Assembly: GCA_014529385.2 (NCBI GenBank)
Contig: CM043955.1
Location: 145,701,140-145,765,139 of the forward strand
Source of the DNA: Adiantum capillus-veneris
Lineage: Eukaryota; Streptophyta; Polypodiopsida; Polypodiales; Pteridaceae
DNA: 64,000 nucleotides
Reading direction: 5' to 3'
Shown: positions 23,525 through 35,716 of the stretch, in pieces
Position numbering within the stretch: position 1 is the stretch's first letter
Layout of the letters: every line of letters begins with the position of its first letter
Notes under the pieces: generated by a model
The model's input: only the letters and a program-made list of their open reading frames with translations
Told to the model about the DNA's origin: nothing
Database searches by the model: none
Made by a program: the position numbers and the translations under genes

Positions 23525-25040
23525 TATATGATATACATGCCATTGGCATATCCACTCGAAAAATAACTAGCATGAGAGCGAACACTTTTTTAATAAAAAA
23601 CTCGTAGTTAAATTTTAAAAAATAAAAAATGGACACCATGCCACCAGAAGTGTACTAGTCTTTTACCATCAAACATGAAACTACGTCATTAGCAGATGAA
23701 TGATGGACGGGACAAGAGACAGAAGCAGGCTCCAAGCAGATCATAACTGGTTTTTTAATTAAAAAACAACCCGTATGGCATTTTGTAATCATTTCCAGGA
23801 TGTAACAGTTTTTTCCTTTGTGTGGAATTCATCAAAGGATGTACAAAACCTTTGAATAAATAAAACTCCCCAGTGTGTCAAGGATAATATCTTTAGTATC
23901 TTCCATATTGGTTATAAAAGATAATCCTATATGGCAAATGGTTTTTTTAAGCAACTTCCGGTTGGTGGCTCAACATTCCCAAAAAAAGAAAAAAACTCAA
24001 GCATGGCTCATTTACAACATTTTTTGCTATTAATAAACCTTGCGCAAGAGTCTAGAATGCACATGATGATGCCTAGCTTTGTAGCGCGCACACACAGAGT
24101 TTATTATTAACTGCTAATGATAAGCGCTCACCTATGCTCTAAGTAAATTGCCCCTTGTGCTACAACATGCACACACACCCTCCTTCTCAAAAAAAGAACG
24201 CATGAGTGAAGAGAACGAGCTCTGCTCTATGAACCTCTAGTTGCAAACAAACAAGCATCGGACGAATTGTGTTCACTCCTTGGCATACTACATAAGGTAA
24301 ATGATGAAGTTTTTCTCAAAATTGCATGATACATAGTTGAAATAGAAGCACATGGGGTGGCGATTCCACACCCATTTACACACACACAATCATATGCATG
24401 AGGTATTTAATGGGCTATGCATATCGGCATCATTAAAAATCTAGCATTGAAGTTGCGCATAGACATCGGATAGCAATTGTAACTCATATATTGCCGGTTT
24501 TCCATAGAGTATTAGTTATATAAAAAAACATCATAACGCATGCACATGCATACTTGTAAAGGTTTTTGAAAAAACATAGAGCAGTTCTTTGGATTCTGCA
24601 CACACATGCATGCACATACACACACAAGCGTATACAAAAAAATCTGTACAACGCATAGGGAAGGTTTTCAAAAAGATAACACAGTAGCACATATGCACAT
24701 ACAAAGGTAAATATACAATCATACTCATAGCGTATCGTCAACATAAAACATAGATGATAATAGTGGTAAAACATAGTAATGATCATCATCCTAAAGCTAA
24801 TACCTATCATAAAAATATCATTTGAAGGGTTGTGTAGTGATAGAGTTGCAGAATCTTGGACAATAAGTGTATACAAGATGGATAATAAGTACACAGATGA
24901 CAATGGCAAGTACTATTCAGGTACTGTGTTACATGTATTTTGGATACTTACATAAGTTTCCTATAGTTTTTGATGAAGTACGTAAATCAATAAAATAAAA
25001 AATGAGGATTTTGTTTTGTATTAAGTGCTTTCCTCCGAAA
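23525..25040 (+). repeat. 3' tail and spacer of Penelope-like copy 2
   Basis: Non-coding and alignable, inverted, with 4.74-6.24 kb. It carries the tail block (23.57-23.95 kb) and the spacer, with the antisense hydrophobic ORF at 24,909-24,484. It joins directly to the leader of copy 3, so copies 2 and 3 are head to tail with the same junction as copies A and B. Confidence 0.65.
24484..24909 (-). other. Hydrophobic ORF antisense to the PLE tail (copy 2)
   Basis: A 141-codon ORF with ATG, related over most of its length to the 117-codon ORF at 4848-5201. It is Leu/Ile/Tyr/Cys rich. No family is recognised. It is retained in both tails, but this may reflect recent duplication only. Confidence 0.2.
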
Positions 25041-26100
25041 AGATTTGAATACCAAAAAAGGAAAAACCATAAGATTTTTGATCATTAGTAAGCATGAATG
25101 TAGATGTTGGTAAAAATATGGCTCCTTGTTATGACAACCTCCTGTGAGGAAAAAAGCCAATGATTACTTAAAAAAGAAAAAAAAAAGAAATATGTTACAA
25201 AAAAAATGTTGGCAAAATTTTCACAATTTAGGAAACATATCTATAATGTAGAGAAAATATCATAAGTAAGCAACACTTTGGTTTATTCTCTAGGAGAAAA
25301 TTGACTGTATATACCATAGAATGTAACATTTGGTGGACTCATACAAAGATATATTGATATACTCGTAAATGCTTATAAAGTGGGGCAACTTGATAGGACT
25401 CTTACATAGGACATTAACCACATGTTTTTATTTATATTTGATAAATAGAGTTACAGATAGATGGCTAGGATGAGCATCACTCAGGACATATTTAAGCTAC
25501 AATAGATTCGGGACAAGCTTATGGCTGCACATAGTAGGCAAAAGAAAACCAAGCCAATAGAAATTAGGGACCCTATCTCCAAACCATGTAAACGCATCAA
25601 ACTTTCCAAAGACCGGAATAGACCCTATTTACATAGACAAGCTAAAGAAAACATAATATATATTTAGGAGTGTAGTTGGGTTTTGGGATGTGACAGCGAT
25701 AACAACCTATGGGGTTTGCTTGAATACTTCTCACCCATTTAATAAGAATTAGTTCTAATTAATTGTAATGGTGGTTGGTTGGCAGGTAAAGATCCCCGCT
25801 CTCATCTGATAGGAGTTCCGGCTAAAACTCCTACTTTGTCATGTATCAAAGTATCTTGTAATGGATTGTTTATGTATCATGAAATTTTCCATTTTTCTTA
25901 AGAAATTGTTCTTTCCACAGTATGTTTTTCAAACAGTATTTAAGTCTCTCAGTATATGATTTTGAATGATGGAATTTTAAATTCAAACACACACAAATTT
26001 TCTCAAGATACCTTTGGTCAGGTATCCATCATATGCTGAGAAAACATAGTACTGGTATGGCATAATTTAATCACTAATGTTATGCTTAATACTTATATGG
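25041..26100 (+). repeat. 5' leader of Penelope-like copy 3
   Basis: Non-coding; matches 11.4-12.43 kb (plus) and 3.68-4.73 kb (minus). It includes the shared blocks near 25,465 ('atgagcatcactcagg') and 25,770 ('ggtggttggttggcagg'). Confidence 0.6.
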
Positions 26101-27347
26101 TGATTGATTCAGGCCTTTTGGATTCCATCCCTCACCCGTTTGGGATATGGAGTAGAAGAAGACATTCCTATTCCACCGATTGGTACCCAATGTATAATTT
26201 CTTGCTTCAAAGGTGTATAATTCCACAAAAAATTGCTTGCTTTTGAGAAACAAGCTATAGTCACCCACTCTATCTCAGTTTTCAGCACAACCTCTGTCAA
26301 TGAATGGCTCTCTTTGCTTATTATTTCTAGGAAAGAGAAGGAAAAGCTTCTAGAGGCATTTAATGCCTTCTTGACCAAATTACCCATTATAAATGCAACT
26401 AGCTGGTTCAGATCGTGATTTTTATTTTACTTCTTTACCCACTATTGTGAATAAATTGCATTTCATCAATAACCTCACTGCTGTCCCTATAGAAATTAAG
26501 CATCCTGAAAGGGTTAATAATCCTCTTCTATATCTAGACCTCCTTAAAAAATAAGAGAAGGAAGCTCTCAACTTTCTATCGAATATAGATAGTATACCCC
26601 TAGAAAGAGCCGTTTCTAAAATTTTTTCAAAAGTAATCCCGCTTCTACCACCCAGACAAGTTGAATTGGATGCTATTAGACTTGAGCACAAGCTCTGGGA
26701 TTATAAAATATTGAACCACCGTGCACCATTTACAATTTCTTAACTAGGATTTCTTTGCACCATTCCCATGGATATTGTTGAACAATGTAAAACCCTATCT
26801 CTACATACCAAACATCTCTTATCAAAGGATGTTCTCTTTGAGCTTAAGCATATCCAACTGTCTAATGTGGATGGTAAAACATGTCCTAGCTCTTCAATTA
26901 TTGCTCACACCAAAGGAATCTCTCTTATGGACAAAGAAAAAGATCTGAAACAATTTCTAAGGAATTGTTGGAACTCTTATAGACCTTTCCTCAAATACCA
27001 ATGCAAAAGGGTTGATCTAAATTCAAGTTGTGCTTCTTCAATCATTTGGTTTGACCAGACTTTGTGGTATTGTTCCAAAATTTACCAAGGTTCTTTCAAT
27101 TTTCATCAGGGCCAGCACAAGTCTATGCGTTTATAGCTTGGGTAGCCTCATTTCCAAGGCATGTAGTGATCATTTATTATCATTTTCATGAGCACATGCT
27201 AGAAGCAACCAACTATTCCTATACACACTAGGGACTCCACTTCTCTAAAAGCTACACAATACACAAGTATCTAACACAATCAAAACCTTACTCAAACCTC
27301 CAAAAGGTAAGGAGCAATTGAAGAAGATTACAAACACACCAAGAAGT
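26101..27347 (+). pseudogene. Penelope-associated ORF1, copy 3
   Basis: Segments in order: KKLLAFEKQAIVTHS-like (26,233-26,418), a degraded acidic region with a TAA stop near 26,550, and the conserved core from 26,768 to 27,060 (NCWNSYRPFLKYQCKRVDLN, then SSCASSIIWFD). One residue of the core differs from copies 1 and 2 (Cys to Tyr in KYQCK). Several stops and frameshifts are present. Here the site that carries the TTAA insert in copy 2 is empty, which dates that insertion after the copies separated. Confidence 0.55.
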
Positions 27348-28359
27348 ATGGCATCTACAAGTAAGAAAGCAAGGCAGTTTAGAGGATCTGAAGACTACGG
27401 AGATACTCCTAAAGCACTTGAATACTCAAATTCAAAAGACCAGGTACACTCACTTACTATAAACAATAATGGTTTGCTATATTTTGAACACAATGCTAGG
27501 ACGCATGGAAGATTTATTCACATTTTGTTTTGTAACAAATTTATAGACGTTATCGACCCTAAAGTATTTTTTCAAACAATGATAAATGATTTTCACATTT
27601 ACAAAGACTTGTCTAAAATGCATATTTTTTTTGGCTGGAAATATACAAAGAACGTTAACCATACTCTTTACAAACCAACTTTCATTTTTGCTAGAGTTTG
27701 ATAAAACACAACCATGTGGATGCTTAACTCATAAACAATTTTCCAAATTTTTAGTTGACTTTGAACCCTTTAGAAAACATATAATCACCATATACCCTAA
27801 CTTAGCCAGACATAAAATAGTTTAAGAATTTATCAAGAAGGGACTAAATCACATCCCGTTAGTACGTGTTAACCCTATCTCAGTAATAAAAGAACTTGGC
27901 AAAGCCTGGAGATCTTTATGTACCCTTTTTGGATGTGAGGATAGTAAAACACATCACAATTACATCCAAAGTTCAATTAATGAGACCTTTTCTCAAAAAT
28001 TTCCTTTTCATAGGCAAATCAAAACTCTTGATATAAAAGCACAGACTTGATGAATGAAATTCAATATGTTTTACAATATTTGTTTATATGTGGATTAGAT
28101 AAATCAGCAAGAACTCCAATTTTTATATGTAAAAAACTCAATTAACAAACAACACGAAGAAGATTGGAATCCCTTGAGTTCCATCTTCTCCCCTCAAATG
28201 AAGAAGAGATTTGTGAAGACATAGGTTCTTATACTCAAGAAATTGGGCTAGAAACACCATTAGAGTACTCTATCCCATATCTTATGGGAAATCTTAAAAT
28301 CCACAAAATGGACTTTAGATGTATCAGTAATGCACACAATTGTGTATTTACTCCTACTA
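27348..28359 (+). pseudogene. Penelope-like RT, copy 3, truncated
   Basis: From MASTSKKARQF through HNARTHGRFIHILFCNKF, YTKNVNHTLYKP, the CGC segment (CGCLTHKQFSKFLVDFEPF, 27,715-27,770) and the HKMDFRCISNAHNCVFTPT block, in more than one frame. Homology stops at about 28,359, before motif A, where copia-1-associated sequence begins. Confidence 0.7.
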
Positions 28360-28555
28360 TTCGGCCTCCGTTTCCACTAACTACAGGCAGGTCTGCACAG
28401 GCAATTTCGTCATTTTGTGCAAAATTTCTGTCAGAGCCATTTTTTGCATAATAGGTGCCTTACAGTCCTCTACGGTTTTTGCTATATAGCACGTGTTGTT
28501 CCCGCTTCATTTCTCCTCTTTTCGGGCAGTCTTCACATTAGGTCCAACATTTACC

Positions 28556-31500
28556 ATGGCTGACAACAACATAGATGTGTTCAAGATGTTTGCTGTTGAG
28601 GACAGGTTGGATGGGGACAATTACCTTATGTGGGCTTATATGATGCAAAATGTTCTTGTGTCAAAGGGCGTTTGGAATATTGTGCAGGGCATTCATGTAC
28701 GTCTTGGTTTTGAGGATGTAGGCGATGTTGAGGATGTTGCAGGTCTTGCCTGCAAGGATTGTTGCTATTAGAGTTGTTTTACCTACGACAGAACAAGCTT
28801 GTTGAGATGTAAAGGATGCGCATGCTCATGCATTGATTGTGTTGTCTGTGAAGCGCACCATTGTTCTTCACATTCATTCAATAAAATCTGCAAAACAGGC
28901 TTGGGATATTCTTGCAGGTCTTTATGCAAGCCACAGTGAGGCTAAAATTGCTTTGTTGCGTAAAGAGATAGAATTAAAGATTATGCATGAGGAAGATGGT
29001 ATGGACACTTTCCTTGCTGGTGTCAAGGATATCAATGAGAAACTTATTTCTGCAAGTGAAGTCATTTCAGACAGTTCCCTTGTGCAAACTGTTCTTGACG
29101 CCTTACCAGATTCTTACCATACTTTTGCTAGCTAGTACTTGGAGACTAATGACCCAAGGAAGTCCTGAAGTTGTCAGGTTTGATGCATTATACACATTAG
29201 TGTTGCAAGAGTCACTTTCCAGAAAAAACAGGACTAGGCAGCGTGTAGTGGAATAGGATTTTATTGCTTCTCAAAGAAAGGGTGGTAACAACCATGCAAC
29301 CACTTATTATGGTTCTACTGCAAGTGGCAAAACTTTTGTTCCTAATGCTTCTGTTGGCAGCAATTTGTCTAGAAATTTTAGTGATAAGGGCAAAAATAAG
29401 ATGCATTGCCATTATTGTAGAGCTAATGATCATTTAATCAAGCAGTGTCCTAAGTTGAAGACCAAAGAGGCTAAGAAGAAAGAGGGTGGTTCCACTGCAA
29501 ATGCTGGTTCCACTACAAATGCAGCCATTGTTGAGTCTTCTGTAAAAGGTGATGCAGAATGGACTTTTAGTGCAGAGTGCACTTACAATCCTGTTGTCAA
29601 TGATGTACGCGTGTCAGTTGCTGCAGATTCACATGTGTGGTATTTTGACAGTGGTGCTACAAAGCACATTACCTCACCTCGTGAGTTATTCACCTCTCTT
29701 GAGTCTGTCCCTCATGGGAATTCAGTCACTTGTGCCAACAATGCCTCTTATCTGGTTCAAGGAGTTGGAAAGATTGTGATTATTGCTGCAAATGGAAGTT
29801 CCTTGATGCACTTTATGTACCAGGGATCAAGAAGAATCTCTTGTCTGTATCCGCACTTGCTAGACTTGGACTTGTAGTCAAATTTTGGATGACAGATGTA
29901 CAGTTCATGATCTCAGTTTTGGTGATGAAATTGTTGCATCTGGCCTTTTGTGCCGTGGGCTGTATAAGCTCACTTTGTATGACAAGTGTGGATAAAATTT
30001 TGCAAATGCAGTTGCAGATTCAAGGGCTATTTCAGATGCCAAACTTTGGCATGCACGTTTTGGTCATCTGAATTTTGCCAGTTTGCTGCGTTTGCAAAAC
30101 ATTGATATGGTTGCTTCTTTGTCGCCTCTTGAAGCACCTGTCAAACATGTTTTTGAAGTCTATATTTTGGGTAAAATGTAGCGTTCTAAGTTTCCAAAGG
30201 ATGGTTCAGTTAGGGCCACATGGATGCAGGTTGCAGCTTGTGCATAGTGATGTTTGTGGGCCCATGCAAACTCCGTCCTTGGGCAATTACCTATACTTCG
30301 TGACTTTCATTGATGATTACTACAGGCATGCATGGGTATTTCCTCTTAAAGCGAAGTCCGAAGTTTTTATGTGCTTCAAACAATTTCTGGCTATGGCTGA
30401 AAATGTCTTGAAATGTACTATGGGCACCCTCCGTTCCAATCGAGGGGGGGGGGGGGGAGTATATGTCTCATGAATTTAATGCATTTCTGGCTAGTCGTGG
30501 GATAAAACACAATGTATAGTTCCTTATACACCTTAGCAAAATGGTGTAGCTGAGAGGAAAAACATGTCACATATGAAAATGGCATGATGTATGGTCAAGA
30601 GTCAAGCTTTACCACATTTGTTTTGGCTCGAGGCGTCATGTGTGCCACTTATGTACTAAACAAGTGTCCTACGAAAGCATTGTAGTCTATGACTCTATAT
30701 GAAGCATGGCATGATAGAAAGCCGTCTATTGAGCACATACGTGTTTTTGGCTGTTTGGCTTATGGTTTAGTGCCACAAGTGCAGCACAGAAAATTGGATG
30801 ATAAGGCTGTCAAATGTATTTTTGTTGGTTACAGTGCTGAAAGCAAAGGTTACAGGTTGTATCATCCACAAACAAAGCGTAGTTTCATTTCACGGGATGT
30901 AGTGTTTGTGGAAGATTCTGTTCAGCCCTTGATGTCATGTACTAGAGACAATAATGTAAGCTCACAGGACATTTATGACACTTTGTTGCCTCTTTTCAGT
31001 GGTGGAAGTTCGAATGTAAATTCTAATGAGACAAATGTACAGTCTATGGGGGTTTCCAAAATTTTTACAGATCAGCCTATTACTGATGCAAATGTACATT
31101 ATGTACTTGATGAGGAAAGGGTTGAAAATGAGTAGGCTAGAGGTATGCCAAAATGGCTGGTGCATACTTTGTGTGACAGTAAACTGGATGCACCTTTATC
31201 TAGTCATACTCGTTCAGATCTCGCCATGCATCTTATGCATCGGATTGTTATACTTTGGCTGTGTCTAGCTTACATGATGTTGAGGAACCTCTGTCTTTTG
31301 ATGAAGCACAGAATTCAAAAAATTCGATGGCTGCCATGCAATCAGAATATGATGCACTTATAGAAAATGACAAATGGACTTTATGTGATTTGCCTCCTGG
31401 CAAAAAGGCCATTGGTACGAAGTGGGTTTACAAGTTGAAATGCAAGCTGGATGGTGAGATCAATTGCCATAAGGCTCAACTTGTTGCAAAGGGTTATGAA

Positions 31501-32801
31501 TAGAAAAAAGGCATGGATTATGAAGAGACTTTTGCTCCCACTTGTCATATGACTAGTGTACATTTTCTATGTGCATTGGCAGCTCATTTTGGTTGGGATG
31601 TACATCAATCATACATTGTTACTGCTTTCTTGAATGGTGACATATCTGAGGAAGTTTATGTAACACAGCCTCGCTGTTTTGTCATAAAAGGACAAGAGGA
31701 CAAAGTGTGCAGATGTAAGAAGGCTTTGTATGGGTTGAAGATATCTCCTCGTGCTTGGTATGAGGAAGCTGACACTCATTTGGTCAAACAAGGCTTTCGT
31801 AGCATTCCAACAGAAAGCACATTGTATGTAAAGCGTGAGGGTGATGCACTTCTCATTGTGGTTCTTTATGTAGATGATTTGCTGATCACTGGACAAATGA
31901 GAGACATATTGCTGAATTTAAGGCTGATTTGAATGCTACTTTCAAGATAAAAGATTTGGGGATGTTGCATCATTATTTGGGCATACAGCTTAAGTAGTGT
32001 GATGGTGGTATTGCCTTGTGCCAAAAAAGTTACATAGAAACATTGCTATGTAAGTCTAGACTTGAGGATTGCAAACCTATTACCACTCCCATGGAAAGAG
32101 GTTTGAGGTTGAGTCCACATGATGCTGGCAATCCTACTAATGTCTCTCTTTACCAAAATTCTATTGAGTGACTGCCTCATTTATGTATGCAACACGAGTC
32201 TAGATAGTCAGTTTGCAGTCTCACAGGTCATCAAATTTATGCATAGCCCAGGGTCTAAGCATTGGTAGGCTGTCAAGAGGATTTTCTTCTACCTTAGTGG
32301 AACTTTACATCTTGGCTTGTTTTATCCCAAGGGGGGATCATTGCCGCCAGACTTACATGCTTTTTCGGACTCATATTGGACTGGTTGTTTTGAAACGTGA
32401 ATGTCCACAAGTGGTTTTTGTTTCATGCTTGGTAGTTCATGTATATCATGGCTGAGAAAGAAGCAACCTACTATGGCCACTTCGAGTTGTGAGGTTGAGT
32501 ACAGGGCAGTCTTCACAGCTATGGTTGAGTGTGTATGGCTCAGACGCCTTATGGATGATTTGGGTGTTGGACAGTAAGCTGCCAACACTATCTACACTGA
32601 CAGTTAGAGCGCATTGGCAATTGCGAGGAACCCAGTTTTTCATGCTCGCACAAAGAACATTGAGGTGCATTACCACTATGTCAGGGAGAGGCTCTCAGCA
32701 TGAGAGATCAGCTTGGCTTATGTGCCAACACAGGACAACCTTGCAGATCTTTTCACAAAGGCATTGTCTCGTGAGGAGCTTGAAGCTTTTTGCAAAGCTT
32801 A
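28556..32801 (+). pseudogene. Ty1/copia gag-pol polyprotein (copia-1), broken
   Basis: Starts MADNNIDVFKMFAVEDRLDG (28,556). Visible in order: Gag (KQAWDILAGLYASHSEAK), a CCHC knuckle with CHYCRANDHLIKQC (29,405), protease WYFDSGATKHI (29,640) with its catalytic Asp kept, integrase (VHSDVCGPM, FVTFIDDYYRHAWVF, HIRVFGCLAY), RT (GTKWVYKLK, LYVDDLLITG near 31,865) and RNase H ending near 32,801. Many frameshifts and stops occur. At 30,443-30,457 a run of about 14 G replaces the usual SDNGGEY integrase residues. The polyprotein would drive replication if intact; here it is dead. Confidence 0.85.
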
Positions 32802-32901
32802 GGGCTTACTCTCCTTTGTGGACTGATGATGTCCTCAGGGCATGGCACTTCCCTTTACTCATGTGCCAGCTCTCGTTCACCGCATCACTCCAGGGAGGAT
32901 T

Positions 32902-33122
32902 TGTTACCATATACATGTGGTAGTGATGTGTGTGAACACACTAGCACCACCCCTGCATTTTTCCCTCTTTAGGAGGTTTTTTCCCCATGCATTGTATATA
33001 CATCCATCACACTAGGGCTATCTATCTTTCCATTTCACACTAAGTAATACACTCTCTATTGTGTGCCTTAAGCTTCCTTCGTCTTCTCCAAGCTGTGTGT
33101 GTTTCTCTGCAACCCTAATCCA
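32902..33122 (+). repeat. Probable 3' LTR of copia-1
   Basis: Starts TGTTACCATATACATG after a purine-rich CAGGGAGGAT (32,891-32,900). It includes a TATA-like 'tgtatataca' (near 32,994) and ends around ...CTAATCCA, where PLE sequence resumes. There is no 5' partner, so the end is approximate. Confidence 0.55.
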
Positions 33123-33124
33123 AC

Positions 33125-33730
33125 GATTTCTTTGCAACATTCCCACGGATATTGTCAATAATGTAAAACCCTAGCCCTACATTCCAAACATCTTTTATCA
33201 CAGGATGTTCTCTTCGAGCTTAAGCAGATCAAACTGTATGATGTGGATCGTAAAACATGTCCCAGTTCTTCAATTATTTCTTGCACAAAAGGACTCTCTC
33301 TTATGGACATAGCAAAAGATCAGAAACGGTTTGAAGAAACTGTTGGAACTCTTATAAACCTTTTCTCAAATGCCTATGCAAAAGGGTCGACCCAAATCCA
33401 AGTTGTGCTTCTTCAATCATTTGGTTTGACCAATTTTTGTGGTAAGTGTTCCATAATTTACCAAGGTTCTTTCAATTTTCATCAGGGCCAGCACAAGTCT
33501 ATGCATTTATAGCCTAGGTAGCCTCATTTCCAAGGCATGCAGTGATCATCTATTATCATTTTCATGAGCACATACTAGAAGAAGACAAAGGGCTAGTCCT
33601 ATACACACAAGGGACTCCACTTCTCCAAAAACTACACAATACACTAGTACTAACACAATCAAAACCTTACTCAAACCTCCAAAAGCTAAGGAGCGATTGA
33701 AGAAGATTACACACACACACACCAAGCAGT
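33125..33730 (+). pseudogene. Penelope-associated ORF1, copy 4, 5'-truncated
   Basis: Begins inside ORF1 directly after the copia LTR. It keeps the stretch with CPSSSIISCTKGLSLMDIAK and part of the conserved core in a shifted frame (33,320-33,440). It leads to the MVSSSKK start of the RT part at 33,731. Confidence 0.55.
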
Positions 33731-35716
33731 ATGGTGTCTTCAAGTAAAAAACTATGGCAGGATCCGAACACTACAGAGATACTCCTAAAGCACTTGAATA
33801 CTCAAATTTTGAAGACCAAGTACACTCGCTTACTATAAAAAAATAATGGTTTGTTACATTTTGAACGCAATGCTAGGACACATGAGAGATTTATTCAAAT
33901 TTTGTTTTGTAACAAATTTATGGACTTTATCGACCCTAAAGTATTTTTTCAAACAATGATAAATGATTTTCACATTAACAAAGACTTGTCTAAAATGCGT
34001 TTTTGTTTTGGCTGGAAATATACAAAGAACCTTAACCATACTCTTTACAAACCAACTTCGGTTTTTGCTAAAGAGTTTGATGAAACACAACCATGTGGAT
34101 GCTTAACTCATAAACGGTTTTCCAAGTTTTTAATTGACTTTGAACCCTTTTAAAAACATGTAATCACCACAGATCCTAACTTAGCCAGACATAATATATT
34201 TTAAGAATTTATCAAGAAGGGACTAAATTACATTCCGTTAGTACCTGTTAACCCTGTCTCAACAATAAAAGAACTTGGCAAATCCTGGAAATCTTTATAT
34301 ACCCTTTTTGGATGTGAGGACAATAAAGCACATCACAATCACATCCATAATTCAATTAATGAGACCTTTTCTTGGAAATTTCCTTTTCACAAACAAAAAC
34401 AAACTCCTTGGTATAAAAACACAGACTTGATGAATGAAATTCAATATGTTTTACAATAATTTTTTATCTATGGATTAGATAAATCAACACAAACTCTAGT
34501 GTTTATATGCAAAAAACTTATTCAGCTAGCAACACGAAGAAGATTGGAATCCCCTGAGTTCCATCCTCTCCCCTCAAATGAAGAAGAGATTTGTCAAGCC
34601 ATAGGTTCTTATACTCATGCTAAAAACACCATTAGAGTAATCTCTCCCATATCTTATGGGAAATCTAAAAATTCACAAAATGGACTTTAGATGGATCACT
34701 AATGCACACAATTGTGTTTTACTCCTACTACAACATTAGTCAATAAATTACTCAAGGGATTACTACAAGGATTTATTGAATACACCGAAATAATACATAA
34801 AAAGCTACACACTTTTTTTTGGGACACAAACCAATGGATATTGGATGATCAATGATCAATATGATTTTTTGATTAATCTACCAAAACAAATCACAAACAT
34901 TTATTCGTTTGACATAACATCTTGTTATGAGGCTATTCCCCATAAAGGCACACATGGATTACTTGAGCTACTTTCCAACATTGTTAAGCTCATTAACACT
35001 ATGAGATATCATGGTTTTATAAAATACCGCAAGCAGATTGTGTTTACAAAAAAGAAAAACGAGGTGGTTTGGACATTTGAGTATTCACACAATATTAATG
35101 AATTTTTTCTTGACAATTGTTTTACAAAATTAGGCGAACACATTTATCACCAAGAAAAAGGTATACCAATGGGATATAATTGTTCTCCATTATGGTGTAA
35201 TTTGTACTTGGCATGGTTTGAAATTGAATACATCGAAAAGATATCTCGTCTTAAACGATATGATATAATGAAACCCTTTTTATATTCATGGAGATATATG
35301 GATGACTTATTGTTTACCAATAATCCCTTTATTTCACAATGTCTTGACCACAAAAAACCCTTGTCCCATGAGGACGCCTTTACAATTTATCCTTTAGACA
35401 TTATTGGGATCAAAGCCACACACAAGGGACACCAAGTCACATATTTGAATACTTATATCCAATTATGTGAACCATTAGAAGGGGAGAGTTACAAACACCG
35501 CCCTGGAAAAAAGACAAAAAACCATGTCCTAATGTTTCATTTATTCATGTGACCAGTAATTGGCCAAGAAAGATGGCAATTAATGTGTACATATCACAAG
35601 TATTTTCCGTATTATACAATGCATCCCAAGAATCATACGCTGTTACAGACTTAAATAAACTCGTTTCTCACAAAGGAGCGTATTGCTACATGTATTACCA
35701 AATCGATTGAAGAAAC
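33731..35716 (+). pseudogene. Penelope-like RT, copy 4 (best preserved catalytic core)
   Basis: The 34,845-35,552 ORF holds the clearest RT core: motif A DITSCYEAIPH (34,911-34,945), motif B EKGIPMGYNCSPLWCNLYLA (35,155-35,215), FEIEYIEK, motif C WRYMDDLLF (35,290-35,320) and the C-terminal YPLDIIGIKA. Upstream parts hold the CGCLTHKRF motif (34,097) and the HKMDF block. The GxPMG motif, the spacing and the lack of RNase H, integrase or LTR polyprotein context fit EN-less Penelope-like RTs; an rvt-type cellular RT is a less likely alternative. Broken near 34,840 and at the C-terminus, and cut by the gypsy-1 LTR at 35,717. Confidence 0.75.

Larger units (their letters stand above)
28360..33122 (+). 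mobile_element. Old Ty1/copia retrotransposon (copia-1), 5' LTR missing
   Basis: A degenerate gag-pol followed by one recognisable 3' LTR. The left 200 bp (28,360-28,555) does not match that LTR, so the 5' LTR and primer-binding site have been lost or replaced. The left flank is the middle of a PLE RT and the right flank the middle of PLE ORF1. A larger deletion must therefore have removed the end of copy 3 and the start of copy 4 together with the copia 5' end. Confidence 0.75.

Noticed and set aside
28360..28555. 5' LTR of copia-1
   Set aside because: No similarity to the 3' LTR at 32,902-33,122, no TG start at the PLE boundary and no PBS.
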